From a virus, in IMG/VR virus record IMGVR_UViG_3300025846_000392, positions 1 through 39,086 of that record: a DNA stretch of 39,086 bases. One strand, 5' to 3'. The notes beneath the pieces were generated by a model. That model saw only the letters and a list, made by a program, of their open reading frames with translations. It ran no database searches and was not told the DNA's origin. This document shows, piece by piece, positions 30,462 to 37,611 of the stretch (positions within the stretch are counted from its first letter, which is position 1; each line of letters opens with the position of its first letter). A program made the translations under genes and the position numbers.

Positions 30462-32591
30462 CTACACAATGAACGATGCTTGAGCGAACTCAGACATAGT
30501 GATGCCCAACCAAACGCGCTGTCCGCGAACCTTGGAAATATCTTGGTTGTTTAGTTTCCGTTTCACTCGCTTTGAAAAAGCGTCTGCGCTCATGATATAC
30601 CTAACGCCGTTCTCTTTCGCCCACCGAGCGAATGTTTGATATAAATCTGCTCGTGACACATGGCCTGCAGTGGATTCGATCACGCACTCGTCAAAGAAGG
30701 ACTGAATAATGTCCATTTCTAGCCGGTACCCGGAAGTTGACGCGCAGACGATGTCTGGGTCTAACAAGCCAGATTTGTACCATTCTAATGAGCCAGAGAC
30801 TAACCATGTAACGATCCCGGAGTACTCCGAACGCAGTTTGTCGTCGACCTCGTCCCGAGACTTTCTAAACTGTGGGGGAATCGGTTTCTCAAACGGGATC
30901 AATTTGATTCTACGCCAAATCGCGTCACTCATGCCCCGAATTATCGGCTTCTCATTGGTTCTAATCCATAGCTTGAAAAGCGGACTAAATTCGAATGGTT
31001 CCTTGAATTTCTTGCAAGCCTGCAGTGTGTCGCCCCCTGTGATTTGTTTAATCAGCGCTTCGCTGAGCCGCTGACTTTCCTCAGCCTCATTCATCGACAC
31101 AAGTCGAACACCGGGTAACTTCGCTAGGCTGCTTGCTACGCGATTATCTGCCTCGGCAGACGTGATAACCTTCACATCGCTCATCTGCGCGTACGGCCCC
31201 AATAGATTTTGGATGGCCTCTAAAATTGTAGATTTGCCGTTATTCCCCTGCTCGCCCCAGCAGATAAATAAACACTGCTCGGAAACTGATCCAGTGATGG
31301 AATAACCCAATGCTCGCTTCATGTATGATATTAGCTCGGGGTTCCCGTCAAACGCTAGTTCGAGAGTGTGCTCCCAGAATGGGCATATCGCTTGCGGGTC
31401 ATAATCTATTGGAATAACCTTTGTGATAAAAAGCTTTGGGTCATGCGGCACTAGTTCGCCTGTTTTCAGATTCACCATGCCGTTATTCATGTTGAGGTAG
31501 ATCCTTGATTCCCGAGGATCCAACTGGTCGACTTCAACTCGAATTTTTTCTCGTGTTTTAGCCAGTTCAACTGCAGCATGGAGCTTCCCAATATTTAAGG
31601 AATTTTCCGCCCACTTGGCCCTGATCAACGCAGATTTGAAATTTTCTGGGGTTTTAGCATCCTCAAGCGCCTGGTCTCTCATCATCACCATGGACTCGGT
31701 TGCGTATGTCATAATTGTGCTCTCGTCGTCATCAGGAATCCAAGCCTTATCATTCCAATTCAACCAACCCATGCCCGGGGCATACCGTATTTTGTCGCTA
31801 TAGAGTGACACAAGCCGATCGGCATTGTCACTATCTGTCTTCTCTATAATAGAGCGTGTTTTTGAGACACGCTCCTGATCAACTTTTTTATACGCACTTG
31901 AGACCGTCGCCTCGATTTCATCGTTAGTAAAATCTCTTGCCTCAGACTGATCGCGCCATAGTTTCACTGCTGACAGCGTGAACTCAACAAGAGCACCCTG
32001 CCGTGCAAGCATTAGCGCTTGATGATAGACAGAGTTATTGCGCTGCCCGTCAGTAAGTTCTTCGCCAGGAATCTGTCCGAACTCGGTTGCATTGATTATT
32101 TTTAGCAGCCATGCAGGTATAGGAATAGGTGCTACATCCCATGGGGCCGTTACCCACTCATACCTTTGACCACTCTCATGCAATGATGGTGGGATGACCG
32201 CCTGACCTCCGTCGCCGCGAATGTCTATCCCTGGGTATGAACGTAATGATGTATTGGTGACTGTGAGGCCCTCAGGCAGTGAGAAGTAATAGTGCTCACC
32301 ACCGCCTCCTGTCTTGCAGACTGCAGTCTCAAACTTTTTTCTCATTGTGAGTTTTTTCCACTGCACGTCACCGCCATGCCGAGGATCAACATCAATAACT
32401 ACAATGCCCGACTTTTTTCCAGTAACCACTCCCCAGTTGCACTGAGGGTACAATTGCTCCCATGACTCAACGACTTTCGGATCGCAAGACGAATTCTTGC
32501 CCCATTGTTGAATCAACGGAATTTTTCGTTTAGTGGCCAATGGAATTACGTGATAACCTAACTCTAAAATTTGTTTTATGTTGTTGTTCAT
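30462..32591 (-). CDS. Primase-polymerase/SF3 (D5-like) helicase fusion
   Basis: The protein starts replication by making primers and unwinding DNA. The N-terminal about 200 residues match the bifunctional primase/polymerase (prim-pol) family: NWGVVTGKKSGIVVIDVD, KTGGGGEHYYF and GIDIRGDGGQAVIPPS. The C-terminal half is a D5/P4-type SF3 helicase, with an FWEHTLELAFDGNPEL lead-in, Walker A GEQGNNGKST, an SMNEAEE Walker B-like segment, and a KLWIRTNEKP motif C-like strand with the sensor Asn. A winged-helix region ends the protein. I chose the ATG at 32591; a TTG two codons upstream would lie before the predicted transcription start. It heads the only leftward operon here. Confidence 0.88.
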   Translation of the reverse strand: MNNNIKQILELGYHVIPLATKRKIPLIQQWGKNSSCDPKVVESWEQLYPQCNWGVVTGKKSGIVVIDVDPRHGGDVQWKKLTMRKKFETAVCKTGGGGEHYYFSLPEGLTVTNTSLRSYPGIDIRGDGGQAVIPPSLHESGQRYEWVTAPWDVAPIPIPAWLLKIINATEFGQIPGEELTDGQRNNSVYHQALMLARQGALVEFTLSAVKLWRDQSEARDFTNDEIEATVSSAYKKVDQERVSKTRSIIEKTDSDNADRLVSLYSDKIRYAPGMGWLNWNDKAWIPDDDESTIMTYATESMVMMRDQALEDAKTPENFKSALIRAKWAENSLNIGKLHAAVELAKTREKIRVEVDQLDPRESRIYLNMNNGMVNLKTGELVPHDPKLFITKVIPIDYDPQAICPFWEHTLELAFDGNPELISYMKRALGYSITGSVSEQCLFICWGEQGNNGKSTILEAIQNLLGPYAQMSDVKVITSAEADNRVASSLAKLPGVRLVSMNEAEESQRLSEALIKQITGGDTLQACKKFKEPFEFSPLFKLWIRTNEKPIIRGMSDAIWRRIKLIPFEKPIPPQFRKSRDEVDDKLRSEYSGIVTWLVSGSLEWYKSGLLDPDIVCASTSGYRLEMDIIQSFFDECVIESTAGHVSRADLYQTFARWAKENGVRYIMSADAFSKRVKRKLNNQDISKVRGQRVWLGITMSEFAQASFIV

Positions 32592-32597
32592 GCTCAA

Positions 32598-32626
32598 ATT
32601 ATATACTAAATAAATTTTTGCGTCAA
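32598..32626 (-). promoter_or_regulatory. Strong leftward promoter, predicted leaderless transcript
   Basis: On the minus strand, -35 TTGACG (32626-32621) and -10 TATAAT (32603-32598) are separated by exactly 17 bases, a near-perfect sigma70-type promoter. Counting seven bases on from the end of the -10 puts +1 at 32591, the A of the primase ATG. No ribosome binding site lies in between. A/T-rich DNA upstream of the -35 may act as an UP element. Confidence 0.7.
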
Positions 32627-32628
32627 AC

Positions 32629-32687
32629 TTAAAAAATTCTTTAGAAATGTTAACCTATTATTAACCCCTGTTAATCAAACATTAACA
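32629..32687. promoter_or_regulatory. Phased TTAA operator array in the divergent promoter region
   Basis: TTAA occurs at 32629, 32650, 32661, 32671 and 32682, at intervals of 21, 11, 10 and 11 bases, in helical phase. The last four form two inverted repeats: GTTAA-N7-TTAAC (32649-32665) and TGTTAAT-N5-ATTAACA (32669-32687), with centres 21 bases apart. The array lies just upstream of the leftward promoter and before the rightward genes, whose possible -10 is TATATT at 32714-32719. It looks like a paired repressor or activator operator; intrinsic bending or an origin role is an alternative. Confidence 0.5.
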
Positions 32688-32748
32688 CACAGAATTTCAG
32701 TCGGTGGTACACTTATATTAGAAACGTTCAAAACTAAAGGAGACTAAG

Positions 32749-32976
32749 ATGGACACAAAGTATTCGCAAGCAGACCACCGACTAACCACAACTCTTAAGA
32801 CTATCAAGCGACAAAGAATTGAGCTTGCCGAGCGTGATGCGTTAATTGAAAAGTTCGTTCGAACTGGCGATTGGCTGGCAGATAGTACTACATCAAAAAA
32901 TCCCCCATGGGAAAGTTTGCAGCGTTCGATTTGGCGCGCTCTTAAAGATGGCTGGAAAGCAATTAAAGGAGATTAA
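32749..32976 (+). CDS. Small early protein, function unknown
   Basis: The 75-residue protein is the first gene of the rightward early operon. It has a strong AAAGGAG ribosome binding site six bases before the ATG. It is mostly helical and basic (DHRLTTTLKTIKRQRIELAE, then a Trp-rich end WRALKDGWKAIKGD). It could bind nucleic acid or protein, but no family is recognised. The next gene starts one base after its stop. Confidence 0.6.
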   Translation: MDTKYSQADHRLTTTLKTIKRQRIELAERDALIEKFVRTGDWLADSTTSKNPPWESLQRSIWRALKDGWKAIKGD

Positions 32977-32977
32977 A

Positions 32978-33235
32978 ATGAAAAAATGTGGCAAAAATTT
33001 TTGGATAATGGATGATGACACGAGTCTTCTTTATACAGTTGAAGCTGGTGGTTTTTACTTTTTATCCGGCGTCACCGGCAAAACAACAAAAGTTTACAAA
33101 CACATGGACGAAGCAACAAACGACTACGATAGCAGGAAACTAGTGTGGTTAAAAATGACAGATCCATACACGCAATATGACCCCGATTGGGTCTTAGAAA
33201 CTCTATTGGATAAGTCCACTTCCGCAAACGGTTAG
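32978..33235 (+). CDS. Small early protein, paralogue of the gene at 33310
   Basis: The 85-residue protein starts at the ATG at 32978 (MKKCGKNFWIMDDD), preceded by AAAGGAG; an upstream in-frame start would lie inside the previous gene. The core reads W-x-MD-x-D, then G-x-YF-x3-TGK-x-TK-x-Y, then EAT-x2-Y-x4-KL-x-W-x-K, and is repeated in the next gene, so the two are a tandem duplication. The function is unknown. It has a 25-residue C-terminal tail that the paralogue lacks. Confidence 0.6.
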   Translation: MKKCGKNFWIMDDDTSLLYTVEAGGFYFLSGVTGKTTKVYKHMDEATNDYDSRKLVWLKMTDPYTQYDPDWVLETLLDKSTSANG

Positions 33236-33240
33236 TCGAA

Positions 33241-33258
33241 AGCCCGTGGAGGCGGGCT
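33241..33258. repeat. Intergenic hairpin AGCCCG/CGGGCT
   Basis: A perfect 6-bp GC-rich stem with a TGGAGG loop lies five bases after the stop of the gene at 32978. No T-run follows, so it is not a classical terminator. It may stabilise the upstream message end or mark a processing site between the two paralogues. Confidence 0.35.
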
Positions 33259-33309
33259 CCAATTGGGTTGACCGCCAACTGCTGATGAGACAGGTCAAAT
33301 AGGAGACAA

Positions 33310-33504
33310 ATGAAGAAAATCAAGGACGACGTTTGGAACATGGATGAGGATGTTGATCTTATCTATTCGCCAGATGAGCAAGGGTACTATTTCCACAATT
33401 TTGTCACCGGTAAAAGAACTAAAATTTACCAACTCGCGTACGAGGCGACAATTGCCTACAAAAACAACAAGCTAACATGGATTAAGTCAGGAGACACAGA
33501 GTGA
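33310..33504 (+). CDS. Small early protein, paralogue of the gene at 32978
   Basis: The 64-residue protein (MKKIKDDVWNMDEDVDLIY) repeats the core of the upstream gene: WNMDED, YYFHNFVTGKRTKIY and EATIAYKNNKLTWIKS. Trp, paired aromatics, TGK and the final Trp are shared, which supports recent tandem duplication and a small beta-rich fold. AGGAGA precedes the ATG. Its TGA overlaps the GTG start of the following gene. The function is unknown. Confidence 0.6.
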   Translation: MKKIKDDVWNMDEDVDLIYSPDEQGYYFHNFVTGKRTKIYQLAYEATIAYKNNKLTWIKSGDTE

Positions 33505-34550
33505 CCGCAAATATTTTTGGTGAAAGATTTCTTGGACGCAGAGAGCCTGCTTGGCATGGTCTTGGGACCGTATTCACGGATCCAATTTCATCCAGCGAGG
33601 CCGTCAGCAAAGCGAAGCTTGACTTCGAAATCATCAAGGCCCCATTGATCGCTTCTATTAAAGAAGAGAAGTTCCTGACCGGCAAGTACGGAATTTTCCG
33701 TGAGCCAACGGATGATGATCCGGAATATCGGTACCTCGGGACTGCCTCCCCAAACTACGGGATTGTGCAGAACAAAGAGATAGGTGAAATCCTAGACCCT
33801 CTAACAAAGTTATGGCCTGTAGAGACTATAGGCGCTCTTGGCGCCGGGGAAACCATGTTCTTAACATTGGATGCCGGCATGGGTAAGGTCCACGGCGAGG
33901 ATGTACGACAATTTTTCTTAATCACCGACACCCGCGACGGTGGAACCTCGATGAAAATCGCGTTCACACCTGTCAGAGTAGTATGTCAAAATACTTTGGT
34001 TAGTGGTTTGAGACAATCCATTGTATCCGCGGCCATCTCCCACGAATCAAACATCAACCACGTGTTACGACTTAGAGTCGACCTGCTTGGCAGGATGCAA
34101 AATGCGTTGCAGAAGACCATGTCAACTTTTGAGTTGCTGGCAAGTTCTGTTATTGACCTTGACGGTGTCAAGAATGTTATTGCTGTTGCCTACCCCATGC
34201 CAGTTAAACCAAGAAAAATTGCCTTGCTTGATGATTTTGATGATTCCACAGGACCCAAGATTCTTGGTGAGTTGTTTGATGAGGCAAAGGCTGCTGTGCA
34301 GTCATGGGAATACGCGACGGGTAGAATAAATGTGTTTAGAGAAGGCGCCCTGCTGAACTACGAAAAGATTTGCGACGAGCATTCCGCCATTGCCGGGACT
34401 CCCTGGTGCGCGTATAATGCCGTCACAGAATTCGCTGACTATCGAGACGGCGCGCCGAGCCTATTAGAATCCACCTTATTTGGTGCGAGAGCGGGCGAAA
34501 AAATGCGCGCCTTCCAGAAGTCTTATGAATATGCAATGGTGGGCAAGTAA
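33501..34550 (+). CDS. DUF932 (phage/plasmid-like, TIGR03299-type) protein
   Basis: The 349-residue protein matches the DUF932 family: REPAWHGLGTVF near the N-terminus, YLGTASPNYGIVQNKEI, VRQFFLITDTRDGGTSMKIAFTPVRVVCQNTL in two conserved halves, and a late TPWCAYNAVTEFADY. Members are widespread in phages and plasmids, near replication and recombination genes; their biochemical role is unknown. It begins with GTG overlapping the previous TGA, with AGGAG nine bases upstream. Its stop overlaps the next ATG (TAATG). Confidence 0.88.
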   Translation: MTANIFGERFLGRREPAWHGLGTVFTDPISSSEAVSKAKLDFEIIKAPLIASIKEEKFLTGKYGIFREPTDDDPEYRYLGTASPNYGIVQNKEIGEILDPLTKLWPVETIGALGAGETMFLTLDAGMGKVHGEDVRQFFLITDTRDGGTSMKIAFTPVRVVCQNTLVSGLRQSIVSAAISHESNINHVLRLRVDLLGRMQNALQKTMSTFELLASSVIDLDGVKNVIAVAYPMPVKPRKIALLDDFDDSTGPKILGELFDEAKAAVQSWEYATGRINVFREGALLNYEKICDEHSAIAGTPWCAYNAVTEFADYRDGAPSLLESTLFGARAGEKMRAFQKSYEYAMVGK

Positions 34551-35176
34551 TGAGTTCAAAAGAGTTATACCATAAGCGAAAGGACACGGGGTTATGCGTT
34601 CTATGTGGAAAGTATGCAACGCATGGAAGCCGGTGCGAAGCGTGCTACGTTAGAAACAGGAAATGGTTAGCAGCACGAATATGCGACCCCGAGCAAATAA
34701 TAATCGCAAAAGAAATATACCGCAAGCGAAAGGACGCGGGATTATGTGTTAAATGTGAAAAACCAGCGATACACGGGGTATATTGTGCAATATGTTATGC
34801 CAGGTGTAAAAATTGGGTAGCAGCAAGAACACCAGAACAAAAAGCAATTGCAAATCTAAATGGTTCAAAGTATCAAAAAAGGCGTAATCTAAATTTGAAA
34901 ATTGAGGTTTTTGCTGCTTACGGTAGAATTTGCAAATGCTGTGGCGAGTCTGATATCAGGTTTTTGACCATGGACCACGTAAATGGAGGTGGTGGTAAAC
35001 AAAGAAAAGAGCTTTTTGGTGCCCGTAGTTTGGGGGGTATTATGTTTTACCGATGGTTGAAGAACCAGGGATATCCAGAAGGATTTCAAATACTTTGCTG
35101 GAACTGTAACTCTGGGCGGCAGATTAACCACGGGGTTTGTCCCCACAAAGACCACTATAATGAAGGAGTGAAATGA
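34550..35176 (+). CDS. HNH endonuclease with two tandem Cys-rich zinc modules
   Basis: The 208-residue protein ends in an HNH/McrA-like nuclease: CKCCGESD, LTMDHVNGGG with the catalytic His, and LCWNCNSGRQINHG. Before it lie two near-identical zinc-ribbon-like units: one near residues 7-40 (KRKDTGLCVLCGKYATHG, CEACY) and one near residues 58-91 (KRKDAGLCVKCEKPAIHG, CAICY), each with four Cys. Free-standing HNH proteins in phages are often homing endonucleases. The coding sequence is more A/T-rich than its neighbours, consistent with mobility. It is nonetheless coupled to both neighbours by short overlaps. Confidence 0.85.
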   Translation: MSSKELYHKRKDTGLCVLCGKYATHGSRCEACYVRNRKWLAARICDPEQIIIAKEIYRKRKDAGLCVKCEKPAIHGVYCAICYARCKNWVAARTPEQKAIANLNGSKYQKRRNLNLKIEVFAAYGRICKCCGESDIRFLTMDHVNGGGGKQRKELFGARSLGGIMFYRWLKNQGYPEGFQILCWNCNSGRQINHGVCPHKDHYNEGVK

Positions 35177-35949
35177 AACAATTCATACAAGTTACTAAGA
35201 AAAACACTTTGGGTAGCAATCTAACTGAATTGAACGCGATGGACTCAGCGACTAATCTGTTCTGGGAGCATTCCGATTGGGCGGCCCACATCTCCAGATA
35301 CGGTCATGTCATGGACGCTGTACAGCGGCAGCATGCTAAAACCATTCTCGACGTGGGTTGCGGCAAGCTCCAACTTCTCAAATACTTCTGGCGCAACCGC
35401 TCTCAATTCGACGGTGTCTTCACTGGTCTCGACCTTCGTGCCCGTGAAACATGGATGGAAGAAATCGGTTGGTCAAAAGGAGATTTGAACCTTGTTCAGA
35501 TGGATGTGGTCTTGGACGACCTGCCCACTCAAGTTCCCCAGCAGTATGATGTGGTTGTTTGCACGGAAGTGCTCGAGCACGTTCCACGAGATAAGGCTGT
35601 GGAATTGATCAGTAGGTTGTACGACTGGACCGCTCCAGGCGGGACATGTTACTTATCGACGCCTAATGCCGGAGTCTCAGACTCAACAGCCGAAAATCAC
35701 AAAGATGAGGACGGCGTTTCACGGGAATGGAGTTATCAGGACAAATTGGACATGGTCAAATATGCCGGATTTGAAGTATTAAATAGCTTCGGCACGTTCA
35801 TCGCCCTACGCAACATACCATGGGATTTTATGAGCAACCCGCAGATTCAAATAATCAGAAAGATGCTGCCGTACGCATTCTTTACTGTGTTTGCCGCAGC
35901 GCCATTCCCTGACAGGGCGAATAATTGCCTGATGGAGTTGAAGAAATGA
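35173..35949 (+). CDS. Class I SAM-dependent methyltransferase
   Basis: The 258-residue protein has the Rossmann-fold methyltransferase pattern: ILDVGCGKLQLL (motif I, SAM binding), TGLDLRARE (motif II acidic residue), QMDVVLDDLP, and VVCTEVLEHVPRDKAVEL followed by APGGTCYLSTPN. This is the type 11/25 (UbiE-like) class. It lacks DNA methylase motifs such as DPPY, so a small molecule, nucleotide or modified base precursor is a more likely substrate than DNA. The target cannot be fixed. It is coupled to the HNH gene and to the following kinase by ATGA overlaps. Confidence 0.85.
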   Translation: MKQFIQVTKKNTLGSNLTELNAMDSATNLFWEHSDWAAHISRYGHVMDAVQRQHAKTILDVGCGKLQLLKYFWRNRSQFDGVFTGLDLRARETWMEEIGWSKGDLNLVQMDVVLDDLPTQVPQQYDVVVCTEVLEHVPRDKAVELISRLYDWTAPGGTCYLSTPNAGVSDSTAENHKDEDGVSREWSYQDKLDMVKYAGFEVLNSFGTFIALRNIPWDFMSNPQIQIIRKMLPYAFFTVFAAAPFPDRANNCLMELKK

Positions 35950-36854
35950 TTATCACAATTGACGGGCCGGAAAAAGCCGGCAAAACAACTCTTATCAACG
36001 CGATACGCGAAATCCGCAATGGCACGACCGTAGTGCATTGGGGACCAGTGGAACCGGATGACAGAGTTTACCTAAAACCACTCAAGCAGGCTGCGGCCTC
36101 AGACCAATGGGTTATTTGGGACCGTTGTTGGCCGAGCGAACACGTGTACGGCAAAATGCTGCACAGAGACCGCAGGTTGGCTGTTGACCCATGGCTCGGC
36201 GAGTGGTTGTACGGCAGGGCCGTGCAGACAGCAGGCGTGAAAATCATACTCCTGCCTGACCATAGTGAACAACTGAAACGTCTGAGAGACTCCAGCGACC
36301 TACCAGTTGACCCAGAAGTTGAGACCGGCATGTATGAAAACTACGCGAAGAGCTTCCAATGGAAAGTACTGCATAACAATTACACGTCAACAGGACTGCA
36401 GGCAAACTATGACAGAATCCTAAAACTGATGATTCCTGTTGAGTATCAACTCACGAAGCCCCCGAAATACGCTGGTGACCTGCTTGCTGAAATTGTGTTC
36501 GTCGGTGAGAGCCTAAAATTAGGCTCAGATCTAAAACCCGCTGGGGCATGGCTGCCGTTCACAACGTATTTGACCTCGCTCTATGGCAGGCATCTCGGCA
36601 ACGAGGCATTCAAATGTGGATGGACAAATATTGATTCTAGTATTACAATTGAGAATTTAGCCGACACGTCACTTATCGCGTGCGGCAAGAAGGCGGAAGC
36701 ATGGTGTGAAAATGTACAACAAAGTGTAAGGCGTGTGAAAGTAGTCGCACTGCCGCATCCAGCATGGCTGTATCGCTACAACAATGCTGAAACCACCAAG
36801 AAGCGTATCGAGACAGATGCGATTCTACAAAATCTAAAGGAGACATTGAAATGA
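35946..36854 (+). CDS. Thymidylate/dNMP kinase-like protein fused to a uracil-DNA glycosylase-like domain
   Basis: The ATG at 35946 overlaps the methyltransferase stop (ATGA). Residues 1 to about 165 are a P-loop nucleoside monophosphate kinase: GPEKAGKTT at 7-15, WVIWDRCWPSEHVYG as the DRY/DRF-like motif, and LLPDHSEQLKRLRDSSD as a lid-like region. Residues about 180-302 resemble the uracil-DNA glycosylase superfamily: IVFVGESLKLGS, WLPFTTYLTSLYGRHL, SLIACGKKAEAWC and VVALPHPAWLYRY with the motif HP. Such a domain could bind or remove a base, or may act as a nucleotide sensor; catalysis is not assured. The fusion next to a thymidylate-synthase-family gene suggests a modified-nucleotide pathway. 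The kinase call is firm, the glycosylase call moderate. Confidence 0.75.
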   Translation: MIITIDGPEKAGKTTLINAIREIRNGTTVVHWGPVEPDDRVYLKPLKQAAASDQWVIWDRCWPSEHVYGKMLHRDRRLAVDPWLGEWLYGRAVQTAGVKIILLPDHSEQLKRLRDSSDLPVDPEVETGMYENYAKSFQWKVLHNNYTSTGLQANYDRILKLMIPVEYQLTKPPKYAGDLLAEIVFVGESLKLGSDLKPAGAWLPFTTYLTSLYGRHLGNEAFKCGWTNIDSSITIENLADTSLIACGKKAEAWCENVQQSVRRVKVVALPHPAWLYRYNNAETTKKRIETDAILQNLKETLK

Positions 36855-37561
36855 GTAACAGTAAATCTACGACCGAGCAGAAACCCCTCTTCGAGGGAAT
36901 GATAGATCCCCCCAACGGCGACAGCGAAAGCACCGCCATAATTGAAATTGACGACGACACCCCAGCCCCGATGGTTGCGTACTCGAGCAAACCGATTTTT
37001 CGGCCCGAGGACATCACGCCCCCGGTCTTGAAACTGCTTCAGGGTCTTTCGCCTGAGGTGCAAGAGGGAAACGGTAAACCAGGCCAGTGGTCGCTTAGTG
37101 GGTACGACCCTGAGGCGTCACTAACGGTGGTTCCGCTCTCGTATGCACGCCGCCGCGAATATCGTGATGAGGACAGCAATTTCATTGCATGCGCCTCGTA
37201 TGACGGTGAAACCGGTGTCGGCGAACCCGGTGGGCATTGCGCGGATTGTGCGATGAACAAGTGGTCGGGTGAGGGCAAGAACCGTAAAGGTCCGCAGTGC
37301 GTGTTCATGTATTCATACATGGTGTACATCAAGGAATATGAGAACGCTGCAATCATAAACTTCAAGCGAACCGGTTTAGCAATCGGCAAATCGCTGAACA
37401 GTGTTATGAGTCGGCAGGGCTTTGGCCGTGTTGCAATCACCCTAAGCTCGAAACTTCAAACCGGCGGTAAGGGAACGTACTATATCCCTCAACTGCTGCC
37501 GATCCCGAATAGCGCAGCAATAGAAGTAATCGAAAGTGCCAAGAACTTCTTCGGCGGTTAA
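36851..37561 (+). CDS. Putative phage ssDNA-binding protein, Cys-containing
   Basis: The 236-residue protein has an acidic, disordered N-terminus (about 45 residues) and then PPVLKLLQGLSPEVQEGNG, a beta-rich segment with SLTVVPLSYARRREY, a His-Cys cluster (GGHCADCAMNKW, later QCVFMY), and a C-terminal part (INFKRTGLAIGKSLNSVM, GTYYIPQLLP). This order is found in phage proteins near polymerase genes that are likely ssDNA-binding or replication accessory proteins. The acidic tail usual in SSBs is at the other end here. The function is inferred from pattern and position between the kinase and the TS-family gene. It is coupled to the kinase gene by an ATGA overlap. Confidence 0.55.
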   Translation: MSNSKSTTEQKPLFEGMIDPPNGDSESTAIIEIDDDTPAPMVAYSSKPIFRPEDITPPVLKLLQGLSPEVQEGNGKPGQWSLSGYDPEASLTVVPLSYARRREYRDEDSNFIACASYDGETGVGEPGGHCADCAMNKWSGEGKNRKGPQCVFMYSYMVYIKEYENAAIINFKRTGLAIGKSLNSVMSRQGFGRVAITLSSKLQTGGKGTYYIPQLLPIPNSAAIEVIESAKNFFGG

Positions 37562-37575
37562 TTCATGCATGATAT

Positions 37576-37605
37576 GGGAGGATCCAGCAGGGTCCTCCCA
37601 GGAGG
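37576..37605 (+). promoter_or_regulatory. Hairpin abutting the ribosome binding site of the TS-family gene
   Basis: GGGAGGATCC (37576-37585) pairs with GGGTCCTCCC (37590-37599) over 10 bp (one G-U) around an AGCA tetraloop. The very next bases, AGGAGG (37600-37605), are the ribosome binding site, six bases before the ATG. A hairpin this strong beside a Shine-Dalgarno sequence suggests translational control or protection of the mRNA 5' end after processing. There is no T-run. Confidence 0.55.
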
Positions 37606-37611
37606 GTTAAA

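Noticed and set aside
33310-33504. WW-domain-like pattern (W ... YYF ... TGK)
   Set aside because: The second Trp/Pro signature of WW domains is missing; the similarity is too short.
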